Counted from the stretch's first letter, positions 1 through 9,097 are shown. The stretch: 64,000 nucleotides of DNA from Streptomyces sp. CGMCC 4.7035 (GCF_031583065.1 NZ_CP134053.1:4960001-5024000); one strand, 5' to 3'. The notes: generated by a model not told the origin, from the sequence alone. Translations and numbers: made by a program.

Positions 1-24
1 CGGCAGACTGTCAGGTGCGGTCAT
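1..24 (-). CDS. 5' end of a gene leaving the window
   Basis: Reading the minus strand, an ATG at 24-22 is followed by MTAPDSLP up to the window edge. A purine-rich AAGAGGAG lies about nine bases upstream (around 34-43), a good Shine-Dalgarno for this start. Only eight codons are visible, so no function can be given. The intergenic stretch 25-275 holds no other gene I can support; the frames open on the plus strand there lack a ribosome site and family resemblance. Confidence 0.5.
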
Positions 25-275
25 CGTGTTGGTCTCCTCTTCGTGACGTCAGACCTTTCGAAGGATCAACCGGTGGCCGCCTTACGTTTTCAGGCGACAC
101 CCTTCCCCGGGACGAAAACCCCCGGAACGGGTGGAACCCGTACACCACTTCCCAGGACGCAACCCGCGACGACCCTACCTGTGAGTGGGCGGTGGGGTGG
201 CAGTGGGTTGGTGGCAGTCACTGCGATCAGCGTGTCGGGGGGTCGTTGCTGCTCAGGGTCTTGGATGTGTGCGAG

Positions 276-1055
276 TCACACGATTTGGATGACGTGCTTT
301 CCGCGGACGCCGCCGGCCTCCAGGGCGCGGTGGGCGGCGGCAATGGAAGCGAGGGGGTGAACAGTGTCCACGACCGGACGGATATCGCCGTTCTGTGCGT
401 ACCGGGTCAGTTCGGCGAACAGCTCGTGCCCTGGGTTGCCACTGAAGAAACGCACCCGTCGGGAGCCGTGGACGCTGGAGCCGAGCAGATAGGAGACGCT
501 TGTGAGGAGGTTCTCGAGATCGAAGGCGATGGCTACCATGCGTCCGCCCGGGGCCAGTAGCCGGCGGTAGGCGGGGTGCTGTGTGCCGACGGTGTCCATG
601 ATGACGTCGAATGCGCCAAGTTCTTGCGGGCGGGTCGTCGTGTAGTCGAGTACCTCGTCCGCGCCCAAGCCGCGAACGAAGTCGAGGTTCTTCGGGCTCG
701 CGAGGGCGGTGACGTGAGCGCCGAAGACCTTGCCGATCTGGACTGCGACGCTGCCGACACCGCCACTGGCCCCGCGCACCAGGAGGCGTTCGCCGGGCCT
801 GAGACGCGCCTTGTCACGCAGGGCGGTGATCGAGGTCGTTCCTCCTCCGAGCAGGGAGACAGCCTGCACCGGAGTGGGATTGCCCGGGGCCAGAGCTATC
901 TGCTGGGGGCGGACGGCCACGTACTGCGCCGCGCTGCCGGACTTCGTCCGCCCCAGGAAGCCCCACACCCGCTCCCCCTCCCGGATACCGGGCACCGAGG
1001 GGCCGACCTGGTCCGCGACTACGAGCACCGCCCCTCCTCCTCCGCCTCCCGCGTT
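276..1055 (-). pseudogene. Quinone oxidoreductase-like (MDR) gene, 5'-truncated
   Basis: About 260 residues match the zinc-independent quinone oxidoreductase branch of the medium-chain dehydrogenase superfamily. Visible marks are the NADP-binding GASGGVGSVAVQIGK, the cofactor-domain stretch GADEVLDYT, FDVIMDTVG, and the family ending AAHRALEAGGVRGKHVIQIV. These enzymes reduce quinones or enones with NADPH in the cytosol. Resemblance begins near GAVLVVADQVG and stops at about 1055, where the opposite strand enters a different broken gene, so roughly the first 60 residues of a normal protein (about 310-330) are missing. The upstream open frame is low-complexity GC-rich sequence, not a plausible N-terminus. 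The core is otherwise uninterrupted. Most likely a remnant cut by a rearrangement. Confidence 0.7.
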
Positions 1056-1450
1056 TACTGGGCGATGACCCACGTCTCCTGGACCTCCGGGGAGACGCCG
1101 CCCGGGCCCTGGCCGACGACCTCCGCGCACAGATCGACGACCTGCAGACCCGGTTGCGGGAGGCCGAGATGCACCTGGAGCACCTCGCGATCACCCGCAA
1201 GACCGTCACCGGCCTCGCCGACCGGCTCCCGGCCGTCGCGCCGGAGCTGCCCGAGCACCCGGACTATCCCCGCATCCTCGCCGCCTTCAACCACGCGACC
1301 GGGCCGCTACGAGCCAAGGACGTCTGCGCAGCCCTCGGCCACGAACTGCTGCCGAAAAACGTCGAAGGCACCCGCGCCAAGTTGAAACGCCTGGTCAAAC
1401 TCGGGATCCTCACCGAGGCCGACACCGGCAACTTCGCCAGGAGGCAATAG
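1052..1450 (+). pseudogene. Fragment: coiled-coil plus winged-helix hypothetical
   Basis: An open frame reads through DDPRLLDLRGDAARALADDL, a heptad-rich coiled-coil (ALADDLRAQIDDLQTRLREAE) and a small winged-helix-like domain (GPLRAKDVCAALG, then KLKRLVKLGILTEA). I recognise this architecture from Streptomyces proteins often found near transposases, but not with a defined function. The first in-frame start is a TTG at 1154, inside the coiled coil, while the reading frame and its bias extend upstream to about 1052, exactly where the quinone oxidoreductase remnant on the other strand ends. I read this as a gene fused at a deletion junction and lacking its start. It could alternatively be expressed from the TTG as a 98-residue protein. 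Confidence 0.5.
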
Positions 1451-1539
1451 CCGACAGAACCTCCACCAGCGTCCTTGCTCCCACCTCAGCCAGAAACGGA
1501 CACCACCTTACGAACCGCCCACTAAGGGCGCGCAGATAA

Positions 1540-1851
1540 TCAACACGCATTCTTGATCTTGCTTTGGGTGGGGTTGGGAGCGAGGAACGTCGCGACGTCG
1601 GATGGTGTGCGGAAGCGGGCGGTGGAGGCGTTGATGTGGTGGCCGTGCACTTGCACGAGCGGGTGGACTTCCTGTTTTGCGCGGCTGATGGTCATGGCGG
1701 TGACGCCGAAGAGCTGGCCGAGGAGGTCCATGGTGGCGAGCTTGCGCAGGTAGAGCACGGTGACCAGGATTCGGTCAGCTGGGGAATGTCCGCGCATCTG
1801 GGGACTGTACGGTGTCAATGACACTCCCTCGACCGATTCCGCCGGGGACAC
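1540..1851 (-). pseudogene. ISAzo13-type transposase, C-terminal remnant
   Basis: The 103 residues contain SPADRILVTVLYLRKLATMD, a helix-turn-helix-like GQLFGVTAMTISRAKQEV and the ending KIKNAC, which resembles the C-terminal end of ISAzo13-family transposases of Streptomyces. The catalytic DDE portion, which precedes this part, is absent: upstream sequence (above 1851) belongs to the LysR side without transposase resemblance. No terminal inverted repeats were found. This is a dead fragment, consistent with the other broken genes between 276 and 1851. Family name is from recollection of the C-terminal pattern and is less certain than transposase origin. Confidence 0.55.
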
Positions 1852-1884
1852 CGAGAGTCTCCTGCCGTGACGATCAAACTCGCG

Positions 1885-2820
1885 TCACCGGGTGGATCCC
1901 AGGGTCGGATGTTCGATGGTCTGGATGAGCTCCGGCTGACGGTCGCGAACCTGGCGCGCGACATCGACGAATTGTCCAACGAGCGGCGATGCGTCGCCGG
2001 CCCTCCAGGCAAGAGCGGTCTGGACTCCGGGCACGTCGTCGATGACGACGAAGCGCACGCCGGCGTGCGGCGTGAAGCGGCTGGCGCAGGCCGCCGTGAT
2101 GCTGCACGCGCGCCCGGTAGCGACGATCTCCAGTTCCTGCATGTGGGAGCTCGTCTCGATGGGGGGCTTGAGCGGGGCGGTGCGGTGCTTGGCAAGTGTC
2201 CAGAAGTCTCGATAGATGGGGTCCTCGACCCGGCCGATCGTCAGCTGCTCGTCGGCGATCTCCGCGGCGCTGACCCGGTCGCGGTTCGCAAGCGGATGAC
2301 TGGCGGCGAGGACGACCACGCGGGGTTCGGTGAAGAGCACCTCCCACTCTATGCCCGGGGCCGAGACCGGAAGCCTGACCACGGCGAGGTCCGACTGACC
2401 AGAGGCGAGACCGGCCGACGGGTCCACGAACGTGTACTCCTGTATGTCCACGTGTGCGTCGGGGAACCGGCGTCCGAACTCTTGAAGCACCGGGGTCGTG
2501 AGCTCGAGCATCGCCAGGGTGTAGAAGCCGAGCGTCAACGTGCCGCTGCTACCCAGACCGACGTTCCGGACGGACCGCACACCGTCGTCGAAGGTCTTGA
2601 GCGTCGCACGGCACACGTCAAGGAACTCCGCACCGGCGGGCGTGAGCTCGACCGAGCGACTTGTGCGTACGAACAGCTGGGTGCGCAGCTCCGCCTCCAG
2701 ATCCTGGATCTGTTTGCTCAGCGCTTGCTGCGCGATGTTCAGTCGGACCGCCGCACGGCTGAAGTGAAGCTCCTCGGCGACGGCGACGAAGCCTCGCATC
2801 CTCCACGTGCTCACATCCAC
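1885..2820 (-). CDS. LysR-family transcriptional regulator
   Basis: A 311-residue LysR-type regulator. The N-terminal winged helix-turn-helix (about residues 1-60) reads FVAVAEELHFSRAAVRLNIA, then QQALSKQIQDLEAEL, LFVRTSRSVELTPAG; the substrate-binding domain fills about 90-300. The frame is open to 2991, but the GTG at 2820-2818 puts VDVSTWRMRGFVAVAEE at the N-terminus, the usual spacing to the DNA-binding helix, so I chose it. The gene is divergent from the amino-acid dehydrogenase at 3140 across 319 bases, the classic arrangement for a LysR protein that controls the neighbouring catabolic operon, probably with the substrate or an oxo-acid intermediate as coinducer. That regulatory target is inference. 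Confidence 0.88.
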   Translation of the reverse strand: MDVSTWRMRGFVAVAEELHFSRAAVRLNIAQQALSKQIQDLEAELRTQLFVRTSRSVELTPAGAEFLDVCRATLKTFDDGVRSVRNVGLGSSGTLTLGFYTLAMLELTTPVLQEFGRRFPDAHVDIQEYTFVDPSAGLASGQSDLAVVRLPVSAPGIEWEVLFTEPRVVVLAASHPLANRDRVSAAEIADEQLTIGRVEDPIYRDFWTLAKHRTAPLKPPIETSSHMQELEIVATGRACSITAACASRFTPHAGVRFVVIDDVPGVQTALAWRAGDASPLVGQFVDVARQVRDRQPELIQTIEHPTLGSTR

Positions 2821-3139
2821 AACGTCTGATTGTAGATCCCCGCGAACTTGCTGTTTCACAACGTGCACCGCGCTGACGACGATGAGTCCAGACGACGTCT
2901 CCGCGAGGACGTTCGTTCGCAGCCCTGGGTTCGCTGGAGGGAGCGCACCATGAGCACCGGAGCGACCGACGAAGGTGGCCGACTCAACCACCCGTGCGCC
3001 GGGTGTCCCGGCATCGTTCCATGGTTCTCGCGTTCGCTTGACGCCAGGCGCTGACCACTAACGCCGACCCACCAAAGCTCGGCCCCAACCGACATCGCCG
3101 CGACCCGTCGGCCGCGACCAAAGCACTGGAGGAACAGGC
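2821..3139. promoter_or_regulatory. Divergent promoter region, LysR / dehydrogenase operon
   Basis: This 319-base gap separates the divergent LysR gene and the amino-acid dehydrogenase and should hold both promoters and the LysR site. TTGACG at 3038-3043 could be a -35 hexamer for the dehydrogenase, with TAACGC at 3059-3064 as a poor -10 (15-base spacer). The AT-richer stretch at about 2828-2866 (TTGTAGATC ... TTTCACAACG) is the most likely LysR-binding area because it abuts the LysR start. The dehydrogenase ribosome site is GGAGGAA at about 3128-3134. None of the promoter calls is firm. Confidence 0.4.
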
Positions 3140-4192
3140 ATGACCTCGACTCCCACTCTCGACCACGAGCGAGTCGTCGTACGCCGCGGAGAGCGCTCGG
3201 GCCTTCCCGTCATCGTGGCGATCCACTCGACCCAGCTCGGATCCGCAGTCGGCGGCTGCCGTATGTGGACCTACTCCAACTGGCGCGAAGGACTCGCCGA
3301 CGCGCTCCGTCTCTCCGAGGCGATGTCGTTCAAGTGTGCGGTCGCCGGGATCGAGCACGGCGGTGGCAAGTCCGTCATCCCGCTACCCGAAGGGACGGTG
3401 CTCACGCCCGAGCTGCGCACGGCTGTCATGCGCGACCTCGGCGACGTCGTCCATGAGCTCGGAGGTCAGTACGTGGTGGGTGCGGACGTCGGAACGTCCG
3501 CCGCCGATATGCGCACGGTCCGCGAGCGCACCATGTGGGCCGCCGATCACGACAATGTGGCGGGCTCCGAAGCGGAGGCCGAGTCGATGGTCGAACCGAC
3601 ATCGCTCGGTGTCTATGAGTCGATGCGCGCGACCGCCAACCACCTCTTCGGAAGTCCCGAGCTCCGGGGCCTGTCCGCCGCAATCGTCGGCCTCGGCAGC
3701 GTCGGCGGTCCGCTGGCCCGTAGGCTCGCGCAGGACGGCGTGCACCTCGTCGTCACCGACATCGATCCGACCCGACGGGAGCTCGCGGAGGAGATCGGCG
3801 CCGACTGGGGTGGCCCGGACACGCTCTTCTCTCCCGTCGACATCGCAGTCCCCGCAGCCCTCGGTGGCGTGCTCTCCCCGGAGACCGTCCCGAGGCTCAG
3901 GTGCCGAGCCGTGGTCGGTCCGGCCAACAACCAGCTCGTCGACGACGGCGTCGCGGACTTGATCGAGGCGCACGGCGCCGTGTGGGCACCGGACTTCATC
4001 GTCAACGCCGGTGGGGTTGTCTGGGGAGTAGCGACCCAGCTCGACGGACGCTCGGCTGCCGACGCGCTCGGCAAGGTGCGCGAGATCGGAGGGCGGGTCG
4101 CCGACGTCCTCACGCGGGCCAGGGAGACCGGGCAGACACCCCTCGCCGTCGCCAGGGAGCAGGCCCGAGCTCGTCTCGCATCGGCCACCTGA
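3140..4192 (+). CDS. Glu/Leu/Phe/Val-type amino-acid dehydrogenase
   Basis: 350 residues, the usual length for leucine/valine/phenylalanine dehydrogenases, which oxidatively deaminate an amino acid to its 2-oxo acid with NAD+. The catalytic region shows EAMSFKCAVAGIEHGGGKSVI (split: substrate-binding Lys near 64, catalytic Lys near 76 in GGGKSVI) and GADVGTSAADM; the Rossmann domain has VGLGSVGGPLARRL near 182 and NAGGVVWG near 292. ATG start with GGAGGAA upstream. It is followed after 31 bases by the indolepyruvate oxidoreductase, so the pair could take an amino acid to its oxo acid and then to acyl-CoA. Substrate cannot be read from sequence; phenylalanine, tryptophan or a branched-chain amino acid are all possible. 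A shrunken paralogue lies at 8652. Confidence 0.88.
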   Translation: MTSTPTLDHERVVVRRGERSGLPVIVAIHSTQLGSAVGGCRMWTYSNWREGLADALRLSEAMSFKCAVAGIEHGGGKSVIPLPEGTVLTPELRTAVMRDLGDVVHELGGQYVVGADVGTSAADMRTVRERTMWAADHDNVAGSEAEAESMVEPTSLGVYESMRATANHLFGSPELRGLSAAIVGLGSVGGPLARRLAQDGVHLVVTDIDPTRRELAEEIGADWGGPDTLFSPVDIAVPAALGGVLSPETVPRLRCRAVVGPANNQLVDDGVADLIEAHGAVWAPDFIVNAGGVVWGVATQLDGRSAADALGKVREIGGRVADVLTRARETGQTPLAVAREQARARLASAT

Positions 4193-4223
4193 GACCCACG
4201 GACACAGAGAACGGCGAAGGACG

Positions 4224-7200
4224 ATGACCGAATCCCACCAGAACAACCGGAACCTGACCGAGCGCTACACCGCCACCGACGGCGTGGTCCACATGACGGG
4301 CATCCACGCGCTGGCCCGGCTGCCTCTCGACCTCCGTCGGCGAGACCTTCAGGCGGATCACCACTCCGCGGTTTTTATCTCCGGGTACGAGGGCTCACCG
4401 CTCGGCGGGTACGACCTGGAGCTCCTCCGCGTCCGTGACCTGCTCAACGAGCTCGAGGTCGTCTTCCAGCCCGGGCTGAACGAGGAACTCGCGGCCACGG
4501 CGGTCCAGGGTGCCCAGCTCGCGGGCACCATGGCGGACAAGCGCGTCGACGGTGTGACCGGGTTTTGGTACGGCAAGTCGCCCGGCCTGGACCGCGCCTC
4601 GGACGCCCTCCGGCACGCGAACCTCAGCGGGACGCACCCGGCCGGCGGAGCTGTGGCGCTGGTCGGCGACGACCCCACGGCGAAGTCGTCCACGGTCCCG
4701 GGCGCGTCGGAGATGCTCCTTGCCGACCTGGGGCTGCCGACGTTCTACCCGGCGACCCCGCAGGAGGTCCTCGACTACGGCCTCCATGCCGTGGCCATGT
4801 CGCGGCTGTCCGGACTTTGGACCGCGCTCAAGATCGTGACCAGCGTCGCGGACGGATCCGCGACGGTCGACGTCGATCCGGACCGGCTCGACATCACTCT
4901 TCCGGACACGGTCGTGGACGGTACCGCCCATCAGCACGCCGTGACGGCCATGATGTCCGGGCCGGTGCTGGCCACGCTCGAACGGTCTCGTGGGGGTGCC
5001 CGGATCGAGATGGCGCGCCGTTACCTGACCGCCAACCACCTCAACCACGTCTACGGAGCGGACGGCTCGCAGAAACCGGCCCGGATCGGCCTCGTCACGG
5101 CCGGCAAGGTCCACAACGACCTGGTCCAGGCCCTGACCTCACTCGGCCTCGACCGCGAGGCTCTCGCGGATAGCGGGATCCGGGTTCTCAAGCTGGGCGT
5201 GATCTTCCCGCTCGACCCGGACGAGATCCGGAACTTCGCCGACGGCCTGGACGAGATCGTCGTCGTGGAGGAGAAGCGTTCCTTCCTCGAAGGCGCCATC
5301 AAGGACCTCCTCTACGGGACCGTGCGTCCCCCGACGGTCGTCGGCAAGCGCGACGAGGCCGGCGCGCCACTGTTCTCCGAGGTCGGCGAGCTCGACCCCG
5401 ACCAGATCGCCGCAGGACTGCGGAAGCGTCTCGCCCGGCAGCCGGAGCTCGCTGCCCTGGTCCGCGCGAACGCACAGCCGGGCAGTGAGCGCAGGCGCAA
5501 GCTCCTCCCCCTGGCGGTCCGCACGCCGTACTTCTGCTCGGGATGCCCGCACAACACCTCGACCAAGGTCCCCGACGGGTCACTGGTCGGCGGCGGCATC
5601 GGCTGCCACGGCCTGGCCCTGCTCATGGCACCGACCCTGGTCGGCGAGATCACCGGCCTTACGCAGATGGGCGGCGAGGGTGTCCACTGGATCGGGATGG
5701 CGCCGTTCATCGAGCGCGACCACCTGATCCAGAACCTCGGAGACGGCACCTTCCACCACTCCGGAAGCCTGGCCATCCGTGCGGCTGTCGCGGCCGGCTC
5801 CCACCTGACCTACAAGCTGCTCTACAACTCCGCCGTGGCAATGACCGGCGGTCAGCAGGCGGTAGGGCAGATGTCTGTCACCGAGATCGCCACGGCCGCC
5901 GCCGCCGAAGGCGTCTCTCGAACCATCATCACCACGGAGAACCCGAAGTCGTACCGCAAGGTCAAGCTTCCGGCGAACGCCACTGTCTGGCACCGCGACC
6001 GTCTCATCGCCGCTCAGGAGACCCTTGCCACCACCGCTGGCGTGACCCTCCTCATCCACGACCAGGAGTGCGCCACTGAGTTGCGCCGCAAGCGCAAGCG
6101 CGGTCTTGCTGTCGATCCGTCGGCGAGGGTCGTCATCAACGAGCGCATCTGCGAAGGCTGTGGAGACTGCGGCGTCGCGAGCAACTGCCTGTCCGTGCAG
6201 CCGGTCGAGACAAAGTACGGCCGGAAAACACTGATCGACCAGTCGTCCTGCAACAAGGACTACTCCTGCCTCAAGGGAGACTGCCCGTCGTTCATGACCG
6301 TCACCCCGGCGACCGCACCAGGACGGCGCGCGACCGCACGCCGGGTCGTCGATGCCCTGCGGGAGTCCGACCTGCCGGTGCCCGAATTCCGGCACGATAT
6401 CGCCATCACTCCCCACACGACACGCATACTCGGGGTCGGAGGCTCCGGCGTCGTCACCCTGTCCCAGATCCTCAGCGTCGCCGCAACCAACGCGGGACTG
6501 CACGTCGTCTCCCTCGACCAGACCGGCCTTGCCCAGAAGGGTGGCGCCGTCGTCTCCGACATCAAGATCAGCGCTCGCCCCGTCGAGATCGCCAACAAGG
6601 CCGCGGCCGGTGAGGTCGACCTCTACCTCGGTGCCGACCTGTTGGTCGCGGCCGACCCGGCCAACCTCGGGGCGGCGCGCCCCGAGGGCACCGTCGCCGT
6701 GGTCGCCACGGATCTGGTCCCGACCGGCCGGATGGTCTCCGACGTGCACCAGAAGTTCCCGGAGATCGACCTGCTCACCAGCCGTGTCCGGGCAGCGGTC
6801 GCGGCCGAGGACATGCTCGTCTGCGACGCACGGAAGGCATCGGTCGCGCTGTTCGGCACCGACCAGTTCGCCAACCTCGTGCTCGCCGGCGCCGCGTACC
6901 AGAAGGGAGCACTGCCCCTGCCCGCGAGCGCTGTCGAGGGGGCCATCGAGCTCAACGGCACCAAGGTCGAGGAGAACATCCAGGCGTTCCGCCGCGGCCG
7001 CCAGATGGTCGCCGACCCGGCGGCCTTCGCCGAGGCTATCGGCTCTGTCACCACCGAGACTCACCCGACGCTCACCTCACGTGCCCAGCGAGTGGCGGAG
7101 CTCGTCGACACGGATGCCGACTCCACACTGGGCCGGCTCGTCCGGGACCGGGTCCGGGACCTGGTCGACTACCAGGACGACCGCTACGCACGCCGCTATG

Positions 7201-7757
7201 CCGAGTTCGTCGAGTCCGTGCGGCGCCAGGAGGCACAGCGGATTCCCGGCTCGGAGCGGTTCGCCGAGACCGTCGCCCACCACCTGCACAAGCTCATGGC
7301 CTACAAGGACGAGTACGAAGTCGCTCGGCTGGCGCTCGACGCCGAGGTCCGTGCGAGCGTCGAAGACGAGTTCGGCGGGGGAGCCAAAGTCGCCTACCAT
7401 CTCCACCCGCCGGTCCTCAAGAGCCTCGGCATGCGCCGCAAGCTCAGGCTCCGCCACTCGTCCGTACCGGTCTTCCGGGCACTGCGCGGGATGCGACGCC
7501 TACGTGGGACGCCGCTTGACGTCTTCGGCTACGCGCACGTCCGCAAGGTCGAGCGTGAGCTCGTCGAGGAGTACACGCGCGTCATCACGACGCTGGCACC
7601 CGACCTCGACGGCGAGCGGCTCGACCGGGCCGTGGCGATCGCTGCGCTCCCCGACCAGGTCCGCGGCTACGAGCAGATCAAGCTGGCGAACGTCGAGACC
7701 TATCGGAAGGACCTGGCGAGGTCGTTGGAAGACCTCACGACACCCGCGCACGCCTGA
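4224..7757 (+). CDS. Indolepyruvate ferredoxin oxidoreductase, fused alpha-beta type
   Basis: A single 1177-residue polypeptide of the fused indolepyruvate/2-ketoacid ferredoxin oxidoreductase family, converting an aryl- or alkyl-2-oxo acid plus CoA to acyl-CoA, CO2 and reduced ferredoxin with thiamine diphosphate. In order: N-terminal pyrimidine-binding domain (about 20-400, with GYEGSPLGGYD), the diphosphate-binding domain with FCSGCPHNTST near 436, GGGIGCHG and QMGGEGVHWIG, a cysteine cluster region ICEGCGDCG near 641 and SSCNKDYSCLKGDCPSF, then the gamma-like domain GVGGSGVVTLSQIL near 736 and LAQKGGAVVSDIKIS. Long C-terminal region (about 930-1177) typical of the large fused form. Start ATG with AAGGACG upstream. 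It overlaps nothing but sits 31 bases after the dehydrogenase and 8 before the next gene: one operon. Confidence 0.9.
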   Translation: MTESHQNNRNLTERYTATDGVVHMTGIHALARLPLDLRRRDLQADHHSAVFISGYEGSPLGGYDLELLRVRDLLNELEVVFQPGLNEELAATAVQGAQLAGTMADKRVDGVTGFWYGKSPGLDRASDALRHANLSGTHPAGGAVALVGDDPTAKSSTVPGASEMLLADLGLPTFYPATPQEVLDYGLHAVAMSRLSGLWTALKIVTSVADGSATVDVDPDRLDITLPDTVVDGTAHQHAVTAMMSGPVLATLERSRGGARIEMARRYLTANHLNHVYGADGSQKPARIGLVTAGKVHNDLVQALTSLGLDREALADSGIRVLKLGVIFPLDPDEIRNFADGLDEIVVVEEKRSFLEGAIKDLLYGTVRPPTVVGKRDEAGAPLFSEVGELDPDQIAAGLRKRLARQPELAALVRANAQPGSERRRKLLPLAVRTPYFCSGCPHNTSTKVPDGSLVGGGIGCHGLALLMAPTLVGEITGLTQMGGEGVHWIGMAPFIERDHLIQNLGDGTFHHSGSLAIRAAVAAGSHLTYKLLYNSAVAMTGGQQAVGQMSVTEIATAAAAEGVSRTIITTENPKSYRKVKLPANATVWHRDRLIAAQETLATTAGVTLLIHDQECATELRRKRKRGLAVDPSARVVINERICEGCGDCGVASNCLSVQPVETKYGRKTLIDQSSCNKDYSCLKGDCPSFMTVTPATAPGRRATARRVVDALRESDLPVPEFRHDIAITPHTTRILGVGGSGVVTLSQILSVAATNAGLHVVSLDQTGLAQKGGAVVSDIKISARPVEIANKAAAGEVDLYLGADLLVAADPANLGAARPEGTVAVVATDLVPTGRMVSDVHQKFPEIDLLTSRVRAAVAAEDMLVCDARKASVALFGTDQFANLVLAGAAYQKGALPLPASAVEGAIELNGTKVEENIQAFRRGRQMVADPAAFAEAIGSVTTETHPTLTSRAQRVAELVDTDADSTLGRLVRDRVRDLVDYQDDRYARRYAEFVESVRRQEAQRIPGSERFAETVAHHLHKLMAYKDEYEVARLALDAEVRASVEDEFGGGAKVAYHLHPPVLKSLGMRRKLRLRHSSVPVFRALRGMRRLRGTPLDVFGYAHVRKVERELVEEYTRVITTLAPDLDGERLDRAVAIAALPDQVRGYEQIKLANVETYRKDLARSLEDLTTPAHA

Positions 7758-7765
7758 GCGGGGGA

Positions 7766-8655
7766 GTGTCTGATCAGCGGGTGAGCTTCACCCAGACGCT
7801 GCGGCTCTCGGACGGCCGCAGGCTGGCGTGGTACGAGTTCGGCGACCAGGCCGGGACGCCCTGCCTCTACATGCCGGGCACCCCGGAGTTCGGGCTGGCC
7901 GGCGGATGCTACGGCGCCGCGGCGGACAAGGCGGGCGTGCGCTGGATCTCCATCGACATACCCGGATACGGCCACTCCGCCCCGTGCCCCCGGCGAACCC
8001 TCGCCCAGTGGCCGCGGACGTCGACGAGCTCACGGCCCACCTCGGGCTGAAGCACTACGCGGTGGCCGGCGAATCCGGCGGGGGTCCGCACTCCCTCGCG
8101 GTGAGCCACGCCCACCCCGACGAGGTGACCGTGACGCTTCTGCTCGCCGCGATGGGCCCGGGCCACGAGCGCTGGGTGCGCAAGGGGATGCGCGCAACGA
8201 ACATCCTGCTCCACTACCTGGGGGTCTACTGCCCAGCCGCACTGCGCATCCCGCTCGCCGTGATGTTGATCCCGCCGTTCAACCACCGGCTGGAGCGACA
8301 GGTACCGGCGGCCGACCGGGCGGCCGTGGCCGATCCCGACTATCAGCGCCGCCGCCTTGCCGAGCCAGACGCGTTCCGCGGCGGGACCCGCCCCGTCGCC
8401 GAGGAACTCCGGCTGCTCGCCAGACCCTGGGAATTCGACCTGGCCGAGATCCGAGGGACTGTGCACCTCTGGCACGGATCCAAGGACGTCAACGTCCCCA
8501 TCGCAGTGGCCCGCGGCGTGGCGGACGCACTGCCCGACGCCGTCCCTCACTTCTTCCCGGACGCGGCGCACGCTGTCGGGTTCGGGCAGCGGCACGAGGT
8601 CATGAAGATCATCGCCGGGGCAACCCGGCCTGTCAGTCCAAAGGAGGCAAAATGA
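7766..8655 (+). pseudogene. Alpha/beta hydrolase with one frameshift
   Basis: Two frames together make one alpha/beta hydrolase of about 296 residues. The first frame gives RRLAWYEFGDQ, MPGTPEF and IDIPGYGHSAPCPRRTLAQW; the second continues with ADVDELTAHLG, the nucleophile elbow GESGGGPHSLAVSHAHPDEV, the acid region WHGSKDVNVP and histidine region DAAHAVGF. The break is at about 8010-8012, where restoring one G in the TGG-CC junction rejoins the frames. GTG start at 7766 follows a GGGGGA purine stretch nine bases after the preceding stop. Substrate unknown; an acyl or ester hydrolase for the pathway is a guess. Either a real one-base loss or a sequence error. Confidence 0.75.
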
Positions 8656-8849
8656 CAGCGACGGCCCTGCGCGGGCACGAGAAGCTCGTCATACAGGAAG
8701 CGCTTGTCAAGGTCCGGGACATCGGGCCCCGGGTGGCCGGGGTACTGGCGCGATCGGCCGAGGCTGCGACGACACCACTCGCGCTGGCGCTCGCCGAGGC
8801 GCGCTCCGTCCTCGAAGCCGCGGCGCTCAAGGGAGGTCGGACCTCGTGA
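8652..8849 (+). CDS. Internally deleted amino-acid dehydrogenase paralogue
   Basis: This 65-residue product is built from the two ends of a dehydrogenase like the one at 3140. Its first 15 residues (MTATALRGHEKLVIQ) align with MTSTPTLDHERVVVR, and the rest (EALVKVRDIGPRVAGVLARS, then TTPLALALAEA) aligns with ALGKVREIGGRVADVLTRAR ... TPLAVAREQA at the C-terminus of the full enzyme. About 285 residues, including both lysines and the Rossmann fold, are missing. It keeps a strong AAGGAGG ribosome site, an ATGA overlap with the upstream stop and a GTGA overlap with the next gene, so it is probably still translated. It cannot be a dehydrogenase. It may simply be a relic that maintains coupling for the downstream genes. 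Confidence 0.75.
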   Translation: MTATALRGHEKLVIQEALVKVRDIGPRVAGVLARSAEAATTPLALALAEARSVLEAAALKGGRTS

Positions 8850-9097
8850 CGCCGCTTCCCGAGGCGGCGATCACCGTGTCCGCGGTGCGTCCCCTCGACA
8901 CCCTGCTCCGGGTCGCGGAGGAGGCACGGCTCCGCCGCCACGTCCGGGTCCTCACCCTGAGCCTGCAGGCCATGCCGACGACCGGGGGAAGCGAGATCGC
9001 CCTGCACGTGCAGGGGGGCCACCGGGATGTCGAGCTGCTGTGCGCCCGGCTGCGGCGCCTTGTCGACGTCCGCACAGTCATGGCGGTGCCGCGATGA
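8846..9097 (+). CDS. Small stand-alone ACT-domain protein
   Basis: 83 residues forming one ACT-like fold, most like the small regulatory subunit of acetolactate synthase: ITVSAVRPLDTLLRVAEEA, then RLRRHVRVLTLSLQ, a strand GGSEIALHVQG and ending VDVRTVMAVPR. ACT domains bind amino acids and modulate partner enzymes, so a regulatory or sensing role for this amino-acid operon is plausible. The GTG start at 8846 overlaps the previous stop (GTGA) and its own stop overlaps the next start (ATGA). No catalytic partner such as a large acetolactate synthase subunit is present nearby. Assignment rests on pattern and length rather than a search. Confidence 0.55.
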   Translation: MTPLPEAAITVSAVRPLDTLLRVAEEARLRRHVRVLTLSLQAMPTTGGSEIALHVQGGHRDVELLCARLRRLVDVRTVMAVPR

